Positions 38,329 through 48,038 are shown, numbered from the stretch's first letter. The stretch: 55,831 nt of DNA from Acidovorax sp. Leaf191 (GCF_001424425.1 NZ_LMPT01000008.1:1-55831); one strand, 5' to 3'. Numbers and translations are program-made. The notes: generated by a model from the letters alone, not told the origin.

Positions 38329-38949
38329 ATGGATATCAAGCTGCGATTCATCAATCGATCTCTCGACGGCAACAGGTCGGAGGTGGTGATCTATCAGAAG
38401 AACCAGGCGCCCAACATGGCTTCGCTGGCCATGGCATGGAAGGTCATCCGCTTCTGCGGCCGTGATTGTTTTCATCCGTTTGCCTATCCGGTGGGCTTCG
38501 AGGTGTGTGTGGTCGACGGATACGGCAACTTCTCGCCCCGCGTTCGCGCTGACAACGGTCAGCTGCTCAAGCTGCAGTCGACCCCGTCAGGCTCTCGGCG
38601 CCTGGTGCGATCCGGCGCCGCCAGCGCCTCCAATGAAGTCGACGTGCTCAATGACCTGGACCAAGGCGCCATGAACGTCTGCGTCTTCAAGGACGGCCGC
38701 ATGGTGGGTGCGAAGAACGCCGTGGTGCCCGGCCAGAAGGCGGTCTTCCAGTATCCGCCCGTGCTGTGGATCGGCGTGGCGTCCCAGATCGCACAGGGAG
38801 ACGCGATCAGCTCCGCCGTGATGAGCAGTGCCGACACGGAGCTATCGCTGCTGGGTGTCGCCAGCGCAGACATCGTGATGTCCGGCGGCGGCCCGGGCGA
38901 GGGCTCGACCCCCTACGAATTCAACCTCGACAGCATCGTCCGGATCTGA
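38329..38949 (+). CDS. Uncharacterised ~206-aa protein, paralogue of the next gene
   Basis: A 206-aa protein without signal peptide or membrane segment. It begins MDIKLRFINRSLDGNRSEVVIYQKN and ends GGGPGEGSTPYEFNLDSIVRI. The gene downstream encodes a clear paralogue sharing FINxS, EVxYQKN-type, AWxVI, the central LxxxAMN/INxxxxKDG and VLWIGVASQxxQGxxxxSA...DTELSLLGxASADIVMxGGGPG blocks. The fold looks all-beta. I do not recognise a named family. The start ATG 38329 has CAGGAG 6 bases upstream. It is the first gene of a seven-gene plus-strand run that includes tail-collar, methyltransferase and glycosyltransferase genes. Context suggests a secreted or structural subunit; with no signal, export would need a dedicated route. 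Confidence 0.72.
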   Translation: MDIKLRFINRSLDGNRSEVVIYQKNQAPNMASLAMAWKVIRFCGRDCFHPFAYPVGFEVCVVDGYGNFSPRVRADNGQLLKLQSTPSGSRRLVRSGAASASNEVDVLNDLDQGAMNVCVFKDGRMVGAKNAVVPGQKAVFQYPPVLWIGVASQIAQGDAISSAVMSSADTELSLLGVASADIVMSGGGPGEGSTPYEFNLDSIVRI

Positions 38950-39061
38950 ACGCTGCGGCAGATCCGGGCACACAAGGTTCGCCTTGCCGGCCGAGAGGCC
39001 GTCGGGGCCAACAGGCAACGCGCGGTGTGTTGCCACCACTTCCACCAACAGGAGAAAACTC

Positions 39062-39679
39062 ATGGGCGTACAACTGAATTTCATCAACAACTCCAACGAC
39101 ACCAACAACTCGGAGATCGTCGTCTTCCAAAAGAACGTGGCCACCGACTTCGACGAACTGGCGGTGGCCTGGCAGGTCATCAAATACTGCGGTCAGGGCG
39201 ACAACCACCCGTTCACCTTCCCCATGACCATGCAGGTCGGGGCCAGCGACAGCTACGGCAACTACACGCCGCAGCTGGACGCGCAAAACGGCCAGCTGTT
39301 CCAGATGTCGCTGACCACTTCCGGCGACCGCCTGGTGGCCGCCGGCAGCGGCACCAGCTCCCGCGAGGTGCAGGTGCTCAATTCGCTGCCCAAGGGCGCG
39401 ATCAATGCGAGCTGCTACAAGGACGGCAAGCTGCTGGCCACCAAGACCTCCATCGCCCCGCAGCAAAAGGCAGTGTTCGAGTTCAAGCCCACCATCTGGA
39501 TCGGTGTGGCGTCGCAGGTGGTGCAGGGCCAGGTCATGAACTCGGCCATCATCTCCAACATCAACACCGAGCTGTCGCTGCTGGGCATCGCCAGCGCCGA
39601 CATCGTGATGACCGGTGGTGGCCCTGGCGCCAACTCCACGCCGTTCGCGTTCAACCTCGAAAACATCGTGATGTGCTGA
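39062..39679 (+). CDS. Uncharacterised ~205-aa protein, paralogue of the preceding gene
   Basis: A 205-aa protein, MGVQLNFINNSNDTNNSEIVVFQKN through GGGPGANSTPFAFNLENIVMC. It aligns end to end with the product of 38329-38949, with no large gaps and roughly half of positions the same by eye. It is richer in Asn, Ser, Thr and Gln than its paralogue, a composition often seen in fibre or matrix proteins. No signal or membrane segment is visible. The start ATG 39062 has an AGGAG-like tract (acaggagaaaactc) upstream. The strong ribosome site suggests good expression. Tandem duplication with divergence suggests a heteromeric structure or two versions of one subunit. Function unknown. Confidence 0.75.
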   Translation: MGVQLNFINNSNDTNNSEIVVFQKNVATDFDELAVAWQVIKYCGQGDNHPFTFPMTMQVGASDSYGNYTPQLDAQNGQLFQMSLTTSGDRLVAAGSGTSSREVQVLNSLPKGAINASCYKDGKLLATKTSIAPQQKAVFEFKPTIWIGVASQVVQGQVMNSAIISNINTELSLLGIASADIVMTGGGPGANSTPFAFNLENIVMC

Positions 39680-39759
39680 AGCCACGCGTCGGCGTGGGGC
39701 ACCCGGGTGCCCTGCGCCGATGCAGGCGACGCAGGCGCGGCCCACCCAGGAGGCATCCC

Positions 39760-42741
39760 GTGAACGAAATGGTCAAAAGAAGATGGAGCGCCATGGATGG
39801 TCGCCTGGTCTTCGACATCACCATCAACCGCGCACCGCACGACGATGTTCCCTCCAGCGTCATCGTGTCCTGCAGTCCGGGCGATTCGCCCGGCCAGCAG
39901 GTCACCGTCACCGGTCAGTGGCCGTCCCAGCCTTTCGAGTTCAGGTTTCCCTCGGGCTGCTACGTGTCCGGCTACCTGCAGCAAAAGACCCCCGTGCACA
40001 TCGACGGGGTCACCCACACGGCCATCTTTGCCGATATCCACTACGGCATGCGGGGGCGGTCGGACGACCACCACTTCGAGGGCATCATGGCCACGTGTCC
40101 CATGCGCGGCCCGATCCCGCCGCCAAGGCCCCAGCCCCCGGCGCCATCGCCATCGCCGGTCGAGCCCGACGGGCCGGACGATCCTGTCGAGCCCCTGCCG
40201 TTCATCGACGAGCACGCCGATGAACTCTTCCCATACGTGTATGTGCGCCGCTGGCCCCAGGTGACGGCGACCGACCTGCTGTACGGGTTCGTGCAGTACA
40301 CCAGCGCCAGCCCTCCGTCCAGCAGCTTTGCCGACGATCTGGTGGCTGCGCGCAGCCAGGGCCGAATGGCCGCGCGGTCCCTGGCGCTGCAGTTCATCGA
40401 CGGGGATGCGCCCTACCAGGGCGACTTCATCGCGGACCTGCATCCGCTGCCCGGGCCGGTGGGCGAGTTCGCCGCACTGCTGGCGCGGTTGCCGCCCCCC
40501 ACAGGCGACACGCCGCGCGAATGGCTGGCCGCCGCACACGCACAGGTGACAGAACTGCTGCAGCGCCACGGGCTGAGCTGGGCCTACCTGGAATCGGCCA
40601 GCTACGCGCAGACCCTGGACCGTGTCTGGCAGAGCTACTTCGCGCTGGTGATCGTGCTGGGCTACGAGACGGCACTGCTCGCCGCATTGACCCGCACGCT
40701 GCAGATGGCCCATCTGCTGGCCGTGGCCTGGCCCTCGGGCGCGACCGAGGCGGTCGCGGCCAGCGGCACCCCGGCAACGCCGGCACTCCTGCAGCCCGCG
40801 CCTATCAACGCGGCCCAGCTGGTGGCGCTCTACAAGGCGACGGTGGTCCTGCCTGCCAACATCTTTCCGCTACCTGCGTGCCACGATGCCGCCAGCCCGC
40901 CACCTGGTGCATCTGGCGGGTGGATCGGGCCCTACGCGATCGGTGACCTGCAGATGGTGCGCCAGCGCCTGCTGCACTACCAGAGCGGCGAGATTGCACG
41001 CATTGAAAACGTGATGCGCGGTGAGCGGCGCGAGGTGACGCACAAACGCACCCACCGGCAGCACAGCGAGCAAAAGCAGACCCTGGCCGAGATGCAGACC
41101 CTGCAGAACGATGCCGCGGACGAACGCAGCAACCTGCAGGAAGAGTCTCGCAAGACCGTGGCCGAGGTCGCCGAGACCCAGCAGTACAACAAGTTCACGA
41201 GCAGCTACGGCCCTCCCACGCAGGCCACGCTGGATGGCTCGTGGACCCGCGCGCTGCAGCAAGGGGCCCAGCCCGGGCTGGATGACACCACACGCTTTGC
41301 GCGCGACATCCTGAACAAGACCGTCAACCGCATCAGCCGCAGTGTCAGCCACACGCGCTCGAGCAGCACCATGAGCCAGACCGATGACGCGGTGGTGAGC
41401 GTCGTCGACAACACCGCAGGCCCCCAGAGCATGCGGGCCGTGTTCCGCTGGGTGAACAAGGTGTACGAGGCCTGCGTGGTCAACTACGGCCAGCGGCTGA
41501 TGATGGAATTCATGGTGTGCCAGCCTGGGTCCAGCCTCATCGCACAGGAACAGGCCCTCGCAGGCCAGGACTTCGCCAGGCCGCCGTCCCCGCAACAGCT
41601 GGGCGTGGCCACCTTCGAAGACATCCGGGTGGACGGGCCGCGCAGCTATGCGCAACTGGGCGCGTGCTACGGCGTACTGGATCTGGAGCCGCCACCGCCG
41701 GCGAAGCGCTGCGTGTGCGCCACGGTGCGCAGCGGGGAGAACAAGCAGCTGGCCGTTCCGGCGGGCTACTGCGCCACGGTGGCCTTTGTCGCCTGCATCG
41801 GTGCCTATCCGGGCCAGCCAGCGCCGATGGTGCTCGTGGGGCGGCACACCGTGAGCGCTGGCTCGGCGGCAGTTGCCGTTACGCTCGACGGCGAGGACGA
41901 GACCGTACCCGTGTCCGTGATGGACAGCCAACCACTGTTCTCGCCGCCGAGCGACAGCCTGGCGCAGGTCCATGTCGAGGTCACCTGCATTCCCTCCCCC
42001 CGGTGCATGGACCAGTGGCGCATTCGCACGTACGCCAGCATCGTCAAAGGGTACGAGGAGCGGCTGGCCGCGTACCGCGCCCGCTTCGGCCACGGGGGAC
42101 CGGACGGCACGCCCCTGCGGTCGCCGCTGGCGCTGCGGCAACTCGAGCAGCGCGAACTGAAGAACGCGTGCCAGCGGCTGCTGCTCGATCGCATGCAGCG
42201 GCTGACCGGGCTGCCCACGCTGCCCGGGGCGGCGGAATACTGCGCGTATTCGTCGCCGCCCGGGTCGCCCTCCCCGTTCACCGTGGGCGAGCCGCGCTAC
42301 CTGCAGTTCTTCGACGAAGTGCTCGAGTGGAACGAGATGGCCTACAGCTTCTACGGCGTGTCCGATGCGGTGGGGTCCCCGCCCGCCGCGCCAGAGCCGG
42401 GTAGCCCCACAGCGGGTGGTGATGCGCTGTTCATAAATTTCTTGCAGGCCGGCCAGGCGCGTGTGATGCTGCCCGTGCAGCCGGCACATGCCATGGCATT
42501 CCTGTATTTCTTCTCGAGCGGAATGCTCTGGAGCGGGCCCGACCCGCTGGCCCCTGCCAACGCCGGCGACCTGGCACTGGTCAATGACCTCAAGCACGCC
42601 GTGGGCCCCGCGCCAACACCGCCGCCGCACCGCGTGGGCCCGGCATGGCGGGTGGTGGTGCCCACGGCAATGCAGGTGCTGGATGAGCCGGATTCAACCC
42701 ACGGAACGCGCTTGCCAGCGCTAGGAAGGAACACGCCATGA
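39760..42741 (+). CDS. Large uncharacterised multi-region protein (993 aa)
   Basis: I set the start at a GTG at 39760 because a perfect AGGAGG lies 6 bases upstream. The N-terminal ~120 residues look beta-rich (GRLVFDITINRAPHDDVPSS, YVSGYLQQKTPVHIDG). A proline linker follows (PPPRPQPPAPSPSPVEP), then a helical region. A charged coiled-coil stretch starts near residue 405 (EIARIENVMRGERREVTHKR, EMQTLQNDAADERSNLQEE). A second beta-rich part (CATVRSGENKQLAVPAGYC) and a helical C-terminus complete it. The IENVxxGExxxxTHKR segment reminds me of a conserved stretch in other large uncharacterised bacterial proteins, but I cannot name the family. No signal or membrane segment. The stop overlaps the tail-collar start (ATGATG). 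Confidence 0.78.
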   Translation: MNEMVKRRWSAMDGRLVFDITINRAPHDDVPSSVIVSCSPGDSPGQQVTVTGQWPSQPFEFRFPSGCYVSGYLQQKTPVHIDGVTHTAIFADIHYGMRGRSDDHHFEGIMATCPMRGPIPPPRPQPPAPSPSPVEPDGPDDPVEPLPFIDEHADELFPYVYVRRWPQVTATDLLYGFVQYTSASPPSSSFADDLVAARSQGRMAARSLALQFIDGDAPYQGDFIADLHPLPGPVGEFAALLARLPPPTGDTPREWLAAAHAQVTELLQRHGLSWAYLESASYAQTLDRVWQSYFALVIVLGYETALLAALTRTLQMAHLLAVAWPSGATEAVAASGTPATPALLQPAPINAAQLVALYKATVVLPANIFPLPACHDAASPPPGASGGWIGPYAIGDLQMVRQRLLHYQSGEIARIENVMRGERREVTHKRTHRQHSEQKQTLAEMQTLQNDAADERSNLQEESRKTVAEVAETQQYNKFTSSYGPPTQATLDGSWTRALQQGAQPGLDDTTRFARDILNKTVNRISRSVSHTRSSSTMSQTDDAVVSVVDNTAGPQSMRAVFRWVNKVYEACVVNYGQRLMMEFMVCQPGSSLIAQEQALAGQDFARPPSPQQLGVATFEDIRVDGPRSYAQLGACYGVLDLEPPPPAKRCVCATVRSGENKQLAVPAGYCATVAFVACIGAYPGQPAPMVLVGRHTVSAGSAAVAVTLDGEDETVPVSVMDSQPLFSPPSDSLAQVHVEVTCIPSPRCMDQWRIRTYASIVKGYEERLAAYRARFGHGGPDGTPLRSPLALRQLEQRELKNACQRLLLDRMQRLTGLPTLPGAAEYCAYSSPPGSPSPFTVGEPRYLQFFDEVLEWNEMAYSFYGVSDAVGSPPAAPEPGSPTAGGDALFINFLQAGQARVMLPVQPAHAMAFLYFFSSGMLWSGPDPLAPANAGDLALVNDLKHAVGPAPTPPPHRVGPAWRVVVPTAMQVLDEPDSTHGTRLPALGRNTP

Positions 42742-43370
42742 TGGTGATGCCGGGGGCAGGCAGCCCCTTTTTTCAACGCCCAGGTTTTGGAGAACTGCCC
42801 GTGGGGGCGGTGTCCGCGTTTGCCGGCGCACTGGGAGCGCCCGACAGCAGCGGCACTCCCACCGCGGCTTCGCCAACGGCATTCACCACCCAGCCGCTGG
42901 AGGCGTGGGGGTGGATGTACTGCGATGGCCGGTCTCTGGCCTGCGCTGAATACCCCGAGCTGTTTGCCGTGCTGGGCTATGTGTACGGCGGCACCGGCGC
43001 GCAGTTCAACATTCCGGACTACCGCGGTTACTTCCTGCGGGGCGTGGGCACCGGCACCCAGAACGACCCCGACATCGCCAATCGCACAGCCCCGCCAGGT
43101 GGACAGGGCTCGAGCGACGGCGTCGGCTCGATCCAGTCCAGCGCGCTGCAGGCCCATGAGCACACCTACAGCAGTGCGCCAGCCCCATCGGCTCCATCAC
43201 CCGACGGCACCGCCGCAGGTGCTCCCAGCGTGAAGAACACGCTGACCACCGGCGGCCCAGTCGCAGGCACGGGGCAGAGCACCGCAGTGCCAGTGAGCCT
43301 GAAGGAGACGCGCCCTCTCAACGTGTCCGTGAACTACATCATCAAGTTCACCTACGGACTGCGCCGCTGA
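42738..43370 (+). CDS. Phage tail-collar domain protein
   Basis: A 210-aa protein with the tail-collar (microcystin-dependent-protein-like) domain: PVGAVSAFAG near the start, WMYCDGRSLACAEYPELFAVLGYVYGG, FNIPDYRGYFLRGVGTG, and the C-terminal RPLNVSVNYIIKF. Such domains form trimeric tips of phage tail fibres and of tail-fibre-like surface proteins. It overlaps the end of the 993-aa gene by four bases, so the two are translationally coupled and probably act together. A Gly/Ser/Pro-rich stretch (APAPSAPSPDGTAAGAP) sits between the collar and C-terminal parts. No other phage structural genes surround it, so a domesticated function is more likely than a prophage. Confidence 0.88.
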   Translation: MMVMPGAGSPFFQRPGFGELPVGAVSAFAGALGAPDSSGTPTAASPTAFTTQPLEAWGWMYCDGRSLACAEYPELFAVLGYVYGGTGAQFNIPDYRGYFLRGVGTGTQNDPDIANRTAPPGGQGSSDGVGSIQSSALQAHEHTYSSAPAPSAPSPDGTAAGAPSVKNTLTTGGPVAGTGQSTAVPVSLKETRPLNVSVNYIIKFTYGLRR

Positions 43371-43417
43371 GGGGCACCACCCGCCAAAGCTTTCAGACAA
43401 CCACCAAGGAAAATCGC

Positions 43418-44794
43418 ATGGCCTACACAAATGTCCAGTTCATCGGCTACGTGCTCGACACCGCGCCCCAGGTCCACCCCGATGGGTCACCGCAACATCG
43501 GGGATTGGGCGACGCTCGGCTCGATATCCAGGCGCGCTGCCAACTGATGGAGCGGGCGATGCAGACCGCCCGTGCCGCCCTGCCGCAGGCGTCGCCACCC
43601 GTGCCCGAGGGCGACACGCTGAAGGTCTTCATGGCCCCCGGGCTCTTTTTTTGCGGAGCGACCGGGGCCTACCCGATGGAGGAGGTGCAGCTGGCCATCA
43701 CCTCGCTGCAGCGCATGGCGGCGGACGAGCAATGGGTCGACTGGGTTTTCGTCTTCGGCAGCATCCTGGGAAGCTCTTCCGCCATGCTGCCAACGACACC
43801 CTACGACATCGACCCGCTGGCCCCCCAAAGCACCTACAGCTTTTCGCTGGTGCAGCAAGGCGGCGTGGCCCCGCAGGGCGACGCCAGTGCACGCGCGCTG
43901 GCGAAGGCATTGGCCTCGGACGTTGAATGCATGGCCACGGCAGCGACCCCCAGCAGCCTGTTGGCGGGCACTGTGGCGCAGCGGCCTGCCGCCAGCAGCG
44001 GCAGCTGGGGGCGTGAGCAGCAGCGGGTCAACTACGACGGTGCTGGAGTGTTCGACCTGGCCGGCATCACCTGGGGGCTGGATGTGTGCCAGGGCCCCGG
44101 CGGCACCGCGCAGTGCCAGCCAAAGCCCCCGCAACTGCCAGGGCAGGCGCTGGTCCAGCTGCAGTTGGTGCCGTCGTGCGGCACGGGCATGGAGGCGCCC
44201 GGCGTCATCACGCAGATGGGCGGCCTGGTGTTCCACTGCGACGGCTCGGGCCCGGCAGGCCATTCGGCACTGGCACGGCAGGTTCCACCACTGGCCGACA
44301 TACCGCTGTCCGCCAGCGCGCCGGTCAGCAACGCAGACATCGTGCTGCAGGGCACATCGCCGGTGCAGGACGTCGCCATCAGCGCGCTGTATGCCGGTGG
44401 CGCTGGCGTGGTCAACGTCTACCCCTCCACGGAGCTGCCGAAGCAGCAGGTGGTGGCGGGCAACACCATCCGGATGATCTGGCCGGCCAGTGCGGACTAC
44501 CAGTTCATTTTTCAGCTGATCTACAGCAGCAGCGGACAGTTCGTGACGCTGGTCTGCGAGATCCGTAGCAGGAAGGCCAACTTCTACGGCAACGACTACT
44601 TTCTGCCGCTGTCCTTGCAGACGCAGGACTCTTCGAAGCAGTCCGTCCGCATCCAGATGAAGCTGACGCCAGCCAGCAGCCCCTATGCTGGCGCAGTGTG
44701 GTGCCAGATCAACGTGCCGGGATTCATCTTCGAAGGCCATGCCTTTGAATTCAGCGCCACCTACGACGGCCCGCCACCCTACACGGTCTGGTAA
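43418..44794 (+). CDS. Nitrilase-fold-like protein with a degenerate active site
   Basis: A 458-aa protein. The first ~230 residues show carbon-nitrogen hydrolase features: a strand and loop LKVFMAPGLFFCGATGAYPMEEV, a second strand VDWVFVFGSILGSS, and ITWGLDVCQGP with the expected nucleophile Cys. However, the glutamate of the Glu-Lys-Cys triad appears replaced by Gly (APGLFF where APExF is usual) and the Lys motif is not clear, so catalysis is doubtful. The last ~150 residues are beta-rich (NTIRMIWPASADYQFIFQLIY, YGNDYFLPLSLQTQ, GFIFEGHAFEFSATYDG). The start ATG 43418 has AAGGA 7 bases upstream. I propose a structural or binding role in the cluster; the family call is moderate. Confidence 0.6.
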   Translation: MAYTNVQFIGYVLDTAPQVHPDGSPQHRGLGDARLDIQARCQLMERAMQTARAALPQASPPVPEGDTLKVFMAPGLFFCGATGAYPMEEVQLAITSLQRMAADEQWVDWVFVFGSILGSSSAMLPTTPYDIDPLAPQSTYSFSLVQQGGVAPQGDASARALAKALASDVECMATAATPSSLLAGTVAQRPAASSGSWGREQQRVNYDGAGVFDLAGITWGLDVCQGPGGTAQCQPKPPQLPGQALVQLQLVPSCGTGMEAPGVITQMGGLVFHCDGSGPAGHSALARQVPPLADIPLSASAPVSNADIVLQGTSPVQDVAISALYAGGAGVVNVYPSTELPKQQVVAGNTIRMIWPASADYQFIFQLIYSSSGQFVTLVCEIRSRKANFYGNDYFLPLSLQTQDSSKQSVRIQMKLTPASSPYAGAVWCQINVPGFIFEGHAFEFSATYDGPPPYTVW

Positions 44795-44822
44795 CCGACG
44801 GTCAATGCGGAGCACGCCGACC

Positions 44823-45659
44823 ATGAGCCCTGCACAGAACACGCGCCGCATCTCAGTGGGCGGGCGGATCTTCAATGTGCGTGCGGACGACGCACGCCAG
44901 CCATTCTGGGACCGGGTGCAAGCCCGCGCCTGGGAGCCGCACACCTTCGAGGTGCTGCGGCGGTTCCTGCAACCCGATGCCTGCTGCGTGGACCTGGGAG
45001 CCTGGATCGGTCCCACGGCACTGTACGCTGCGACGCTGTCGCGCTGCGTGCACGCGGTGGAACCCGATCCGGTCGCGTTCGCGGAGTTGAGCGGAAACGC
45101 CGACGCCAACCCCGCACTGCGCGGCAAGCTGCATCTGCACGCAGTCGGCATCGGTGCGCAGAGCGGTCCGATGCCACTGTACGCGGGCGGCTTGTACTAC
45201 GGCGCGCAAAGCCAGTTCGGCGACAGCATGTCGGGGATGCTGGCCGCGCCAGGCGCCAGCGGTCAGCCCTGCCACGAAGCGCAGGGGGTGGACATGGAGC
45301 GCTACCTGCACGGGCACGCGGACGGCGATTGCAACTTCATCAAGATGGACATCGAAGGCGGTGAGTACACCGTGATTCCGGGCCTGTGGCGGCGCTTGGG
45401 CAGGTTCGGCCCGCCCACGCTGTATGCGTCCTTCCACGCTCCGGAGCCGGCCCGCAGGGAGTCCCTGATTCGCGCCTGCACCGAAGAGTTGCTCCTGTGC
45501 TATCCCCGCTTCTATGCCGCCGCCGATGCCAAGGCCATCGCACTGGAACGGCTGCTGGACTCGGTCACCGACTGGGCGGACGAAGGCCCAGCAAGCCCCT
45601 GGCGAAAGCTGGAGGCGGTGCTGGGCACGGGCCTGGTGGCCACCAGCGAGGAGTGGTGA
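44823..45659 (+). CDS. FkbM-family SAM-dependent methyltransferase
   Basis: A 278-aa methyltransferase. SAM-binding motif I is VDLGAWIGPTALYAATL, followed by the acidic VEPDPVAF, and the FkbM signature FIKMDIEGGEYTVIPGL. FkbM-type enzymes O-methylate sugars and other hydroxyl groups, often on glycans or natural products. The gene starts at ATG 44823, 28 bases after the preceding stop, and ends directly against the ATG of the glycosyltransferase at 45660 with no spacer. Together they point to synthesis of a methylated glycan, perhaps on the proteins encoded upstream. Confidence 0.88.
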   Translation: MSPAQNTRRISVGGRIFNVRADDARQPFWDRVQARAWEPHTFEVLRRFLQPDACCVDLGAWIGPTALYAATLSRCVHAVEPDPVAFAELSGNADANPALRGKLHLHAVGIGAQSGPMPLYAGGLYYGAQSQFGDSMSGMLAAPGASGQPCHEAQGVDMERYLHGHADGDCNFIKMDIEGGEYTVIPGLWRRLGRFGPPTLYASFHAPEPARRESLIRACTEELLLCYPRFYAAADAKAIALERLLDSVTDWADEGPASPWRKLEAVLGTGLVATSEEW

Positions 45660-47947
45660 ATGCCAGCACCGCAAGAGCGCCAGATTCTCATCGGCGTGCA
45701 TGTCACCGGCGAGGCCGACGGCCTGTGCGCCACGCTCTCGAGCATCTTCGAGAACACACCGCTGACCTTTGGGCTGCGACTGCTGCCCGATGACGACCAC
45801 GTCTTGCAGGCGAAGGCAATGCAGGCCCTGCAGCCGGCACCGCCATCGCTGGTACAACTGCCCGCGCCCCGCCAGCCCGGGGCCGCAGCCTGCTTCAACC
45901 AGCTGGTCAGCGAGCCCGCAGACATCTATGTCTTTCTGGAAAGCGGCCTGCAGGTCTGCCCCGGCTGGCTGGAGCTGATGCTGGCTGCACTGGACGCCAA
46001 CCCCAGCCGCGGGCTGGCGGGCCCGTCCACCAACCGGGGCTGGAACGAACAGGCCATCGCGCCCGGCTGCGCGGGCCACCCGCAAGCCCTGTGGGAGCAG
46101 GCCGATGCCTTGCTGGCCCGCTTCGGCGACGCGTGCGTGCCGCTGGCCCCCTTGCACAGCCTGGGTGATTTTTGCTACGTGGTGAAGAACGAGGTGGTCG
46201 CAGCGATCGGCGCTGCCGATACCGCATACACCCAGGGGCCGTGCTGGGAGATGGACTACAACATCCGCGCGGCCCGCGCCGGCTTCGAGGGGGTGTGGGT
46301 CAAGGCGGCATTCGTGCACCGGGGGGCCCGGTGCGCCCAGGTGGCCGGCACGCACGATGGCTTGCTCGAGACCAACAAGCGGCTGTACCAGGACCGGTTC
46401 TGCGCGCTGCGCACCGCAAGCCGCCGCGAAGCGGCGGCCTACCACGGCCACTGCGCGGGAGAGGCATGCCGCCACTTCGCGGTGCCCGAGCAGACGCGCC
46501 TGTTCATCGCCCTGCCCGCTCCCGGCCAGCGGGCTCATGCACACCCCGTGACCCCGGCACCGCCCGTGGCCACCGGCTCGCCGTTGATGAGTTGCATCAT
46601 GCCCACGCGGGGGCGCGCCGCCTTTGTCGCGCAGTCCATCCGGTACTTCCAGCGGCAGGACTATCCGGCACTCGAGCTCATCATCGTGTACGAGACCGAT
46701 GCCGATCTGCCCGCTGGTATCGACGACCCACGCATCCGGTGCATCCGCACGCCCACGCACACCAGCATCGGTGCCAAGCGCAATGAAGCGGTGCGGTTGC
46801 CAGGGGCGAACTCATCGCGCACTGGGACGACGACGACTGGTATGGCGCGCAGCGCCTGAGCCGCCAGGCGGCCCCCATCCTGCACAACGTGGCGGACATC
46901 ACGGGGCTCAACGACATGCTGTTCATGGCCCGGCCACAGGCCGAATTCTGGGCCTGCAGCCGCGCACTGTTTCGGCAGATGTTCCTCGAGAACGTCAGCG
47001 GCGGCACCCTGGTCTTCAGGCGCAGCCTGTGGGAGCGGCACGGCCAGTACCCCCACACCTCGCTCAGGGAGGATGCGGATTTCCTGCAGAAAACCCTGCG
47101 CGGCGGGGCGCGGCTGTGCCGCATTGCGGGCCGGTCGCTGTGCGTCTATGTGCGCCACGATGGCAACACCTGGAAGTTCAAGGAAGGCCATTACCTGCAG
47201 CAGGCGGCGTGGCGCAGAGTTCCCCTGCCGGAGTGCCTGACCGATGATGGCGACTTCTATTTTCACCCCCAAACCTCAGACCTACAGGCCGTCTCCATGC
47301 CAATGGTTTCCTGCATCATGCCCACCGCGGACCGGCGCGATTTTGTGCCACAGGCGATCGGCCAGTTCCTCGCGCAGGACTACGGGCCACGCGAGCTGAT
47401 CGTGCTCGACGACGGGCGCGACAGCGTGGCAGACCTCATCCCTGCGCACGAGAACATCCGCTATCTGCGGCTGGACCGCAAATCCACGCTCGGCACCAAG
47501 CGCAATCTCGCTTGCGAGCTGGCGCGTGGGGATCTGATTGCGCATTGGGATGACGACGACTGGAGAGCCCCCGGCTGGCTCAGCTCGCAGGTCCGCACCC
47601 TGCAGTCCCAACAGGCCGATATCTGCGGGCTGGACAAGGTCTTCTTCTATGCCCCCGAAGCGCGCAGCGCCTGGCAGTACGTGTACGACGGCCGCACGCC
47701 CTGGGTGTGTGGCGGCACGCTGTGCTACCGCCGGGATTTCTGGCGCAGCGCCCCATTTGCGGACATCGACGTGGGCGAAGACAACGCGTTCGTCTGGTCG
47801 GTGCGTGCCAAACGCATTGCCACCAACCCTGAACAGCAGCTGTACGTGGCCTGGGTGCACGCACGCAACACCAGCCCCAAGGACACCACCAACCGACGCT
47901 GGCACCGCTATCCGGTGGAACAGATCGAACAGCTGATGCGTACCTGA
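45660..47947 (+). pseudogene. Three-domain glycosyltransferase (GT2-like) interrupted by a one-base frameshift
   Basis: The reading frame from ATG 45660 runs through a first, degenerate GT-A-like domain (QILIGVHVTGEADGLCATLSS) and into a second GT2 domain (LMSCIMPTRGRAAFVAQSIRYF, SIGAKRNEAVRL). It then leaves the family pattern and stops at 46859. In the next frame the domain resumes exactly (RGELIAHWDDDDWYGAQRLS) and continues to 47947 through a third GT2 domain (VSCIMPTADRRDFVPQAIGQF, TKRNLACELARGDLIAHWDDDDW). The internal copy shows that one base, probably a G, is missing near 46799-46801 (cggttg-ccaggg). Intact, the product would be about 762 aa with duplicated DDD motifs. Either the gene is inactivated or this is a sequencing error. 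Confidence 0.88.
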
Positions 47948-48038
47948 TCCACCGATCCATCGATCCACACGGTGCGCCGCTCCTTGCATTGCGCCATCCG
48001 CTGATGCGTTGGGAATGACGCGGCAAGCCGCGTGCCGT

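Noticed and set aside
38329..47947. Prophage remnant
   Set aside because: Only a single tail-collar gene is phage-like. There is no integrase, terminase, portal, capsid, tube or lysis cassette, and the rest of the run is sugar- and methyl-transfer genes.
46889..47947. Separate second glycosyltransferase gene starting at an internal ATG
   Set aside because: The domain sequence continues upstream of this ATG in the same frame and joins the first part at the frameshift point, so it is the broken 3' half of one gene.
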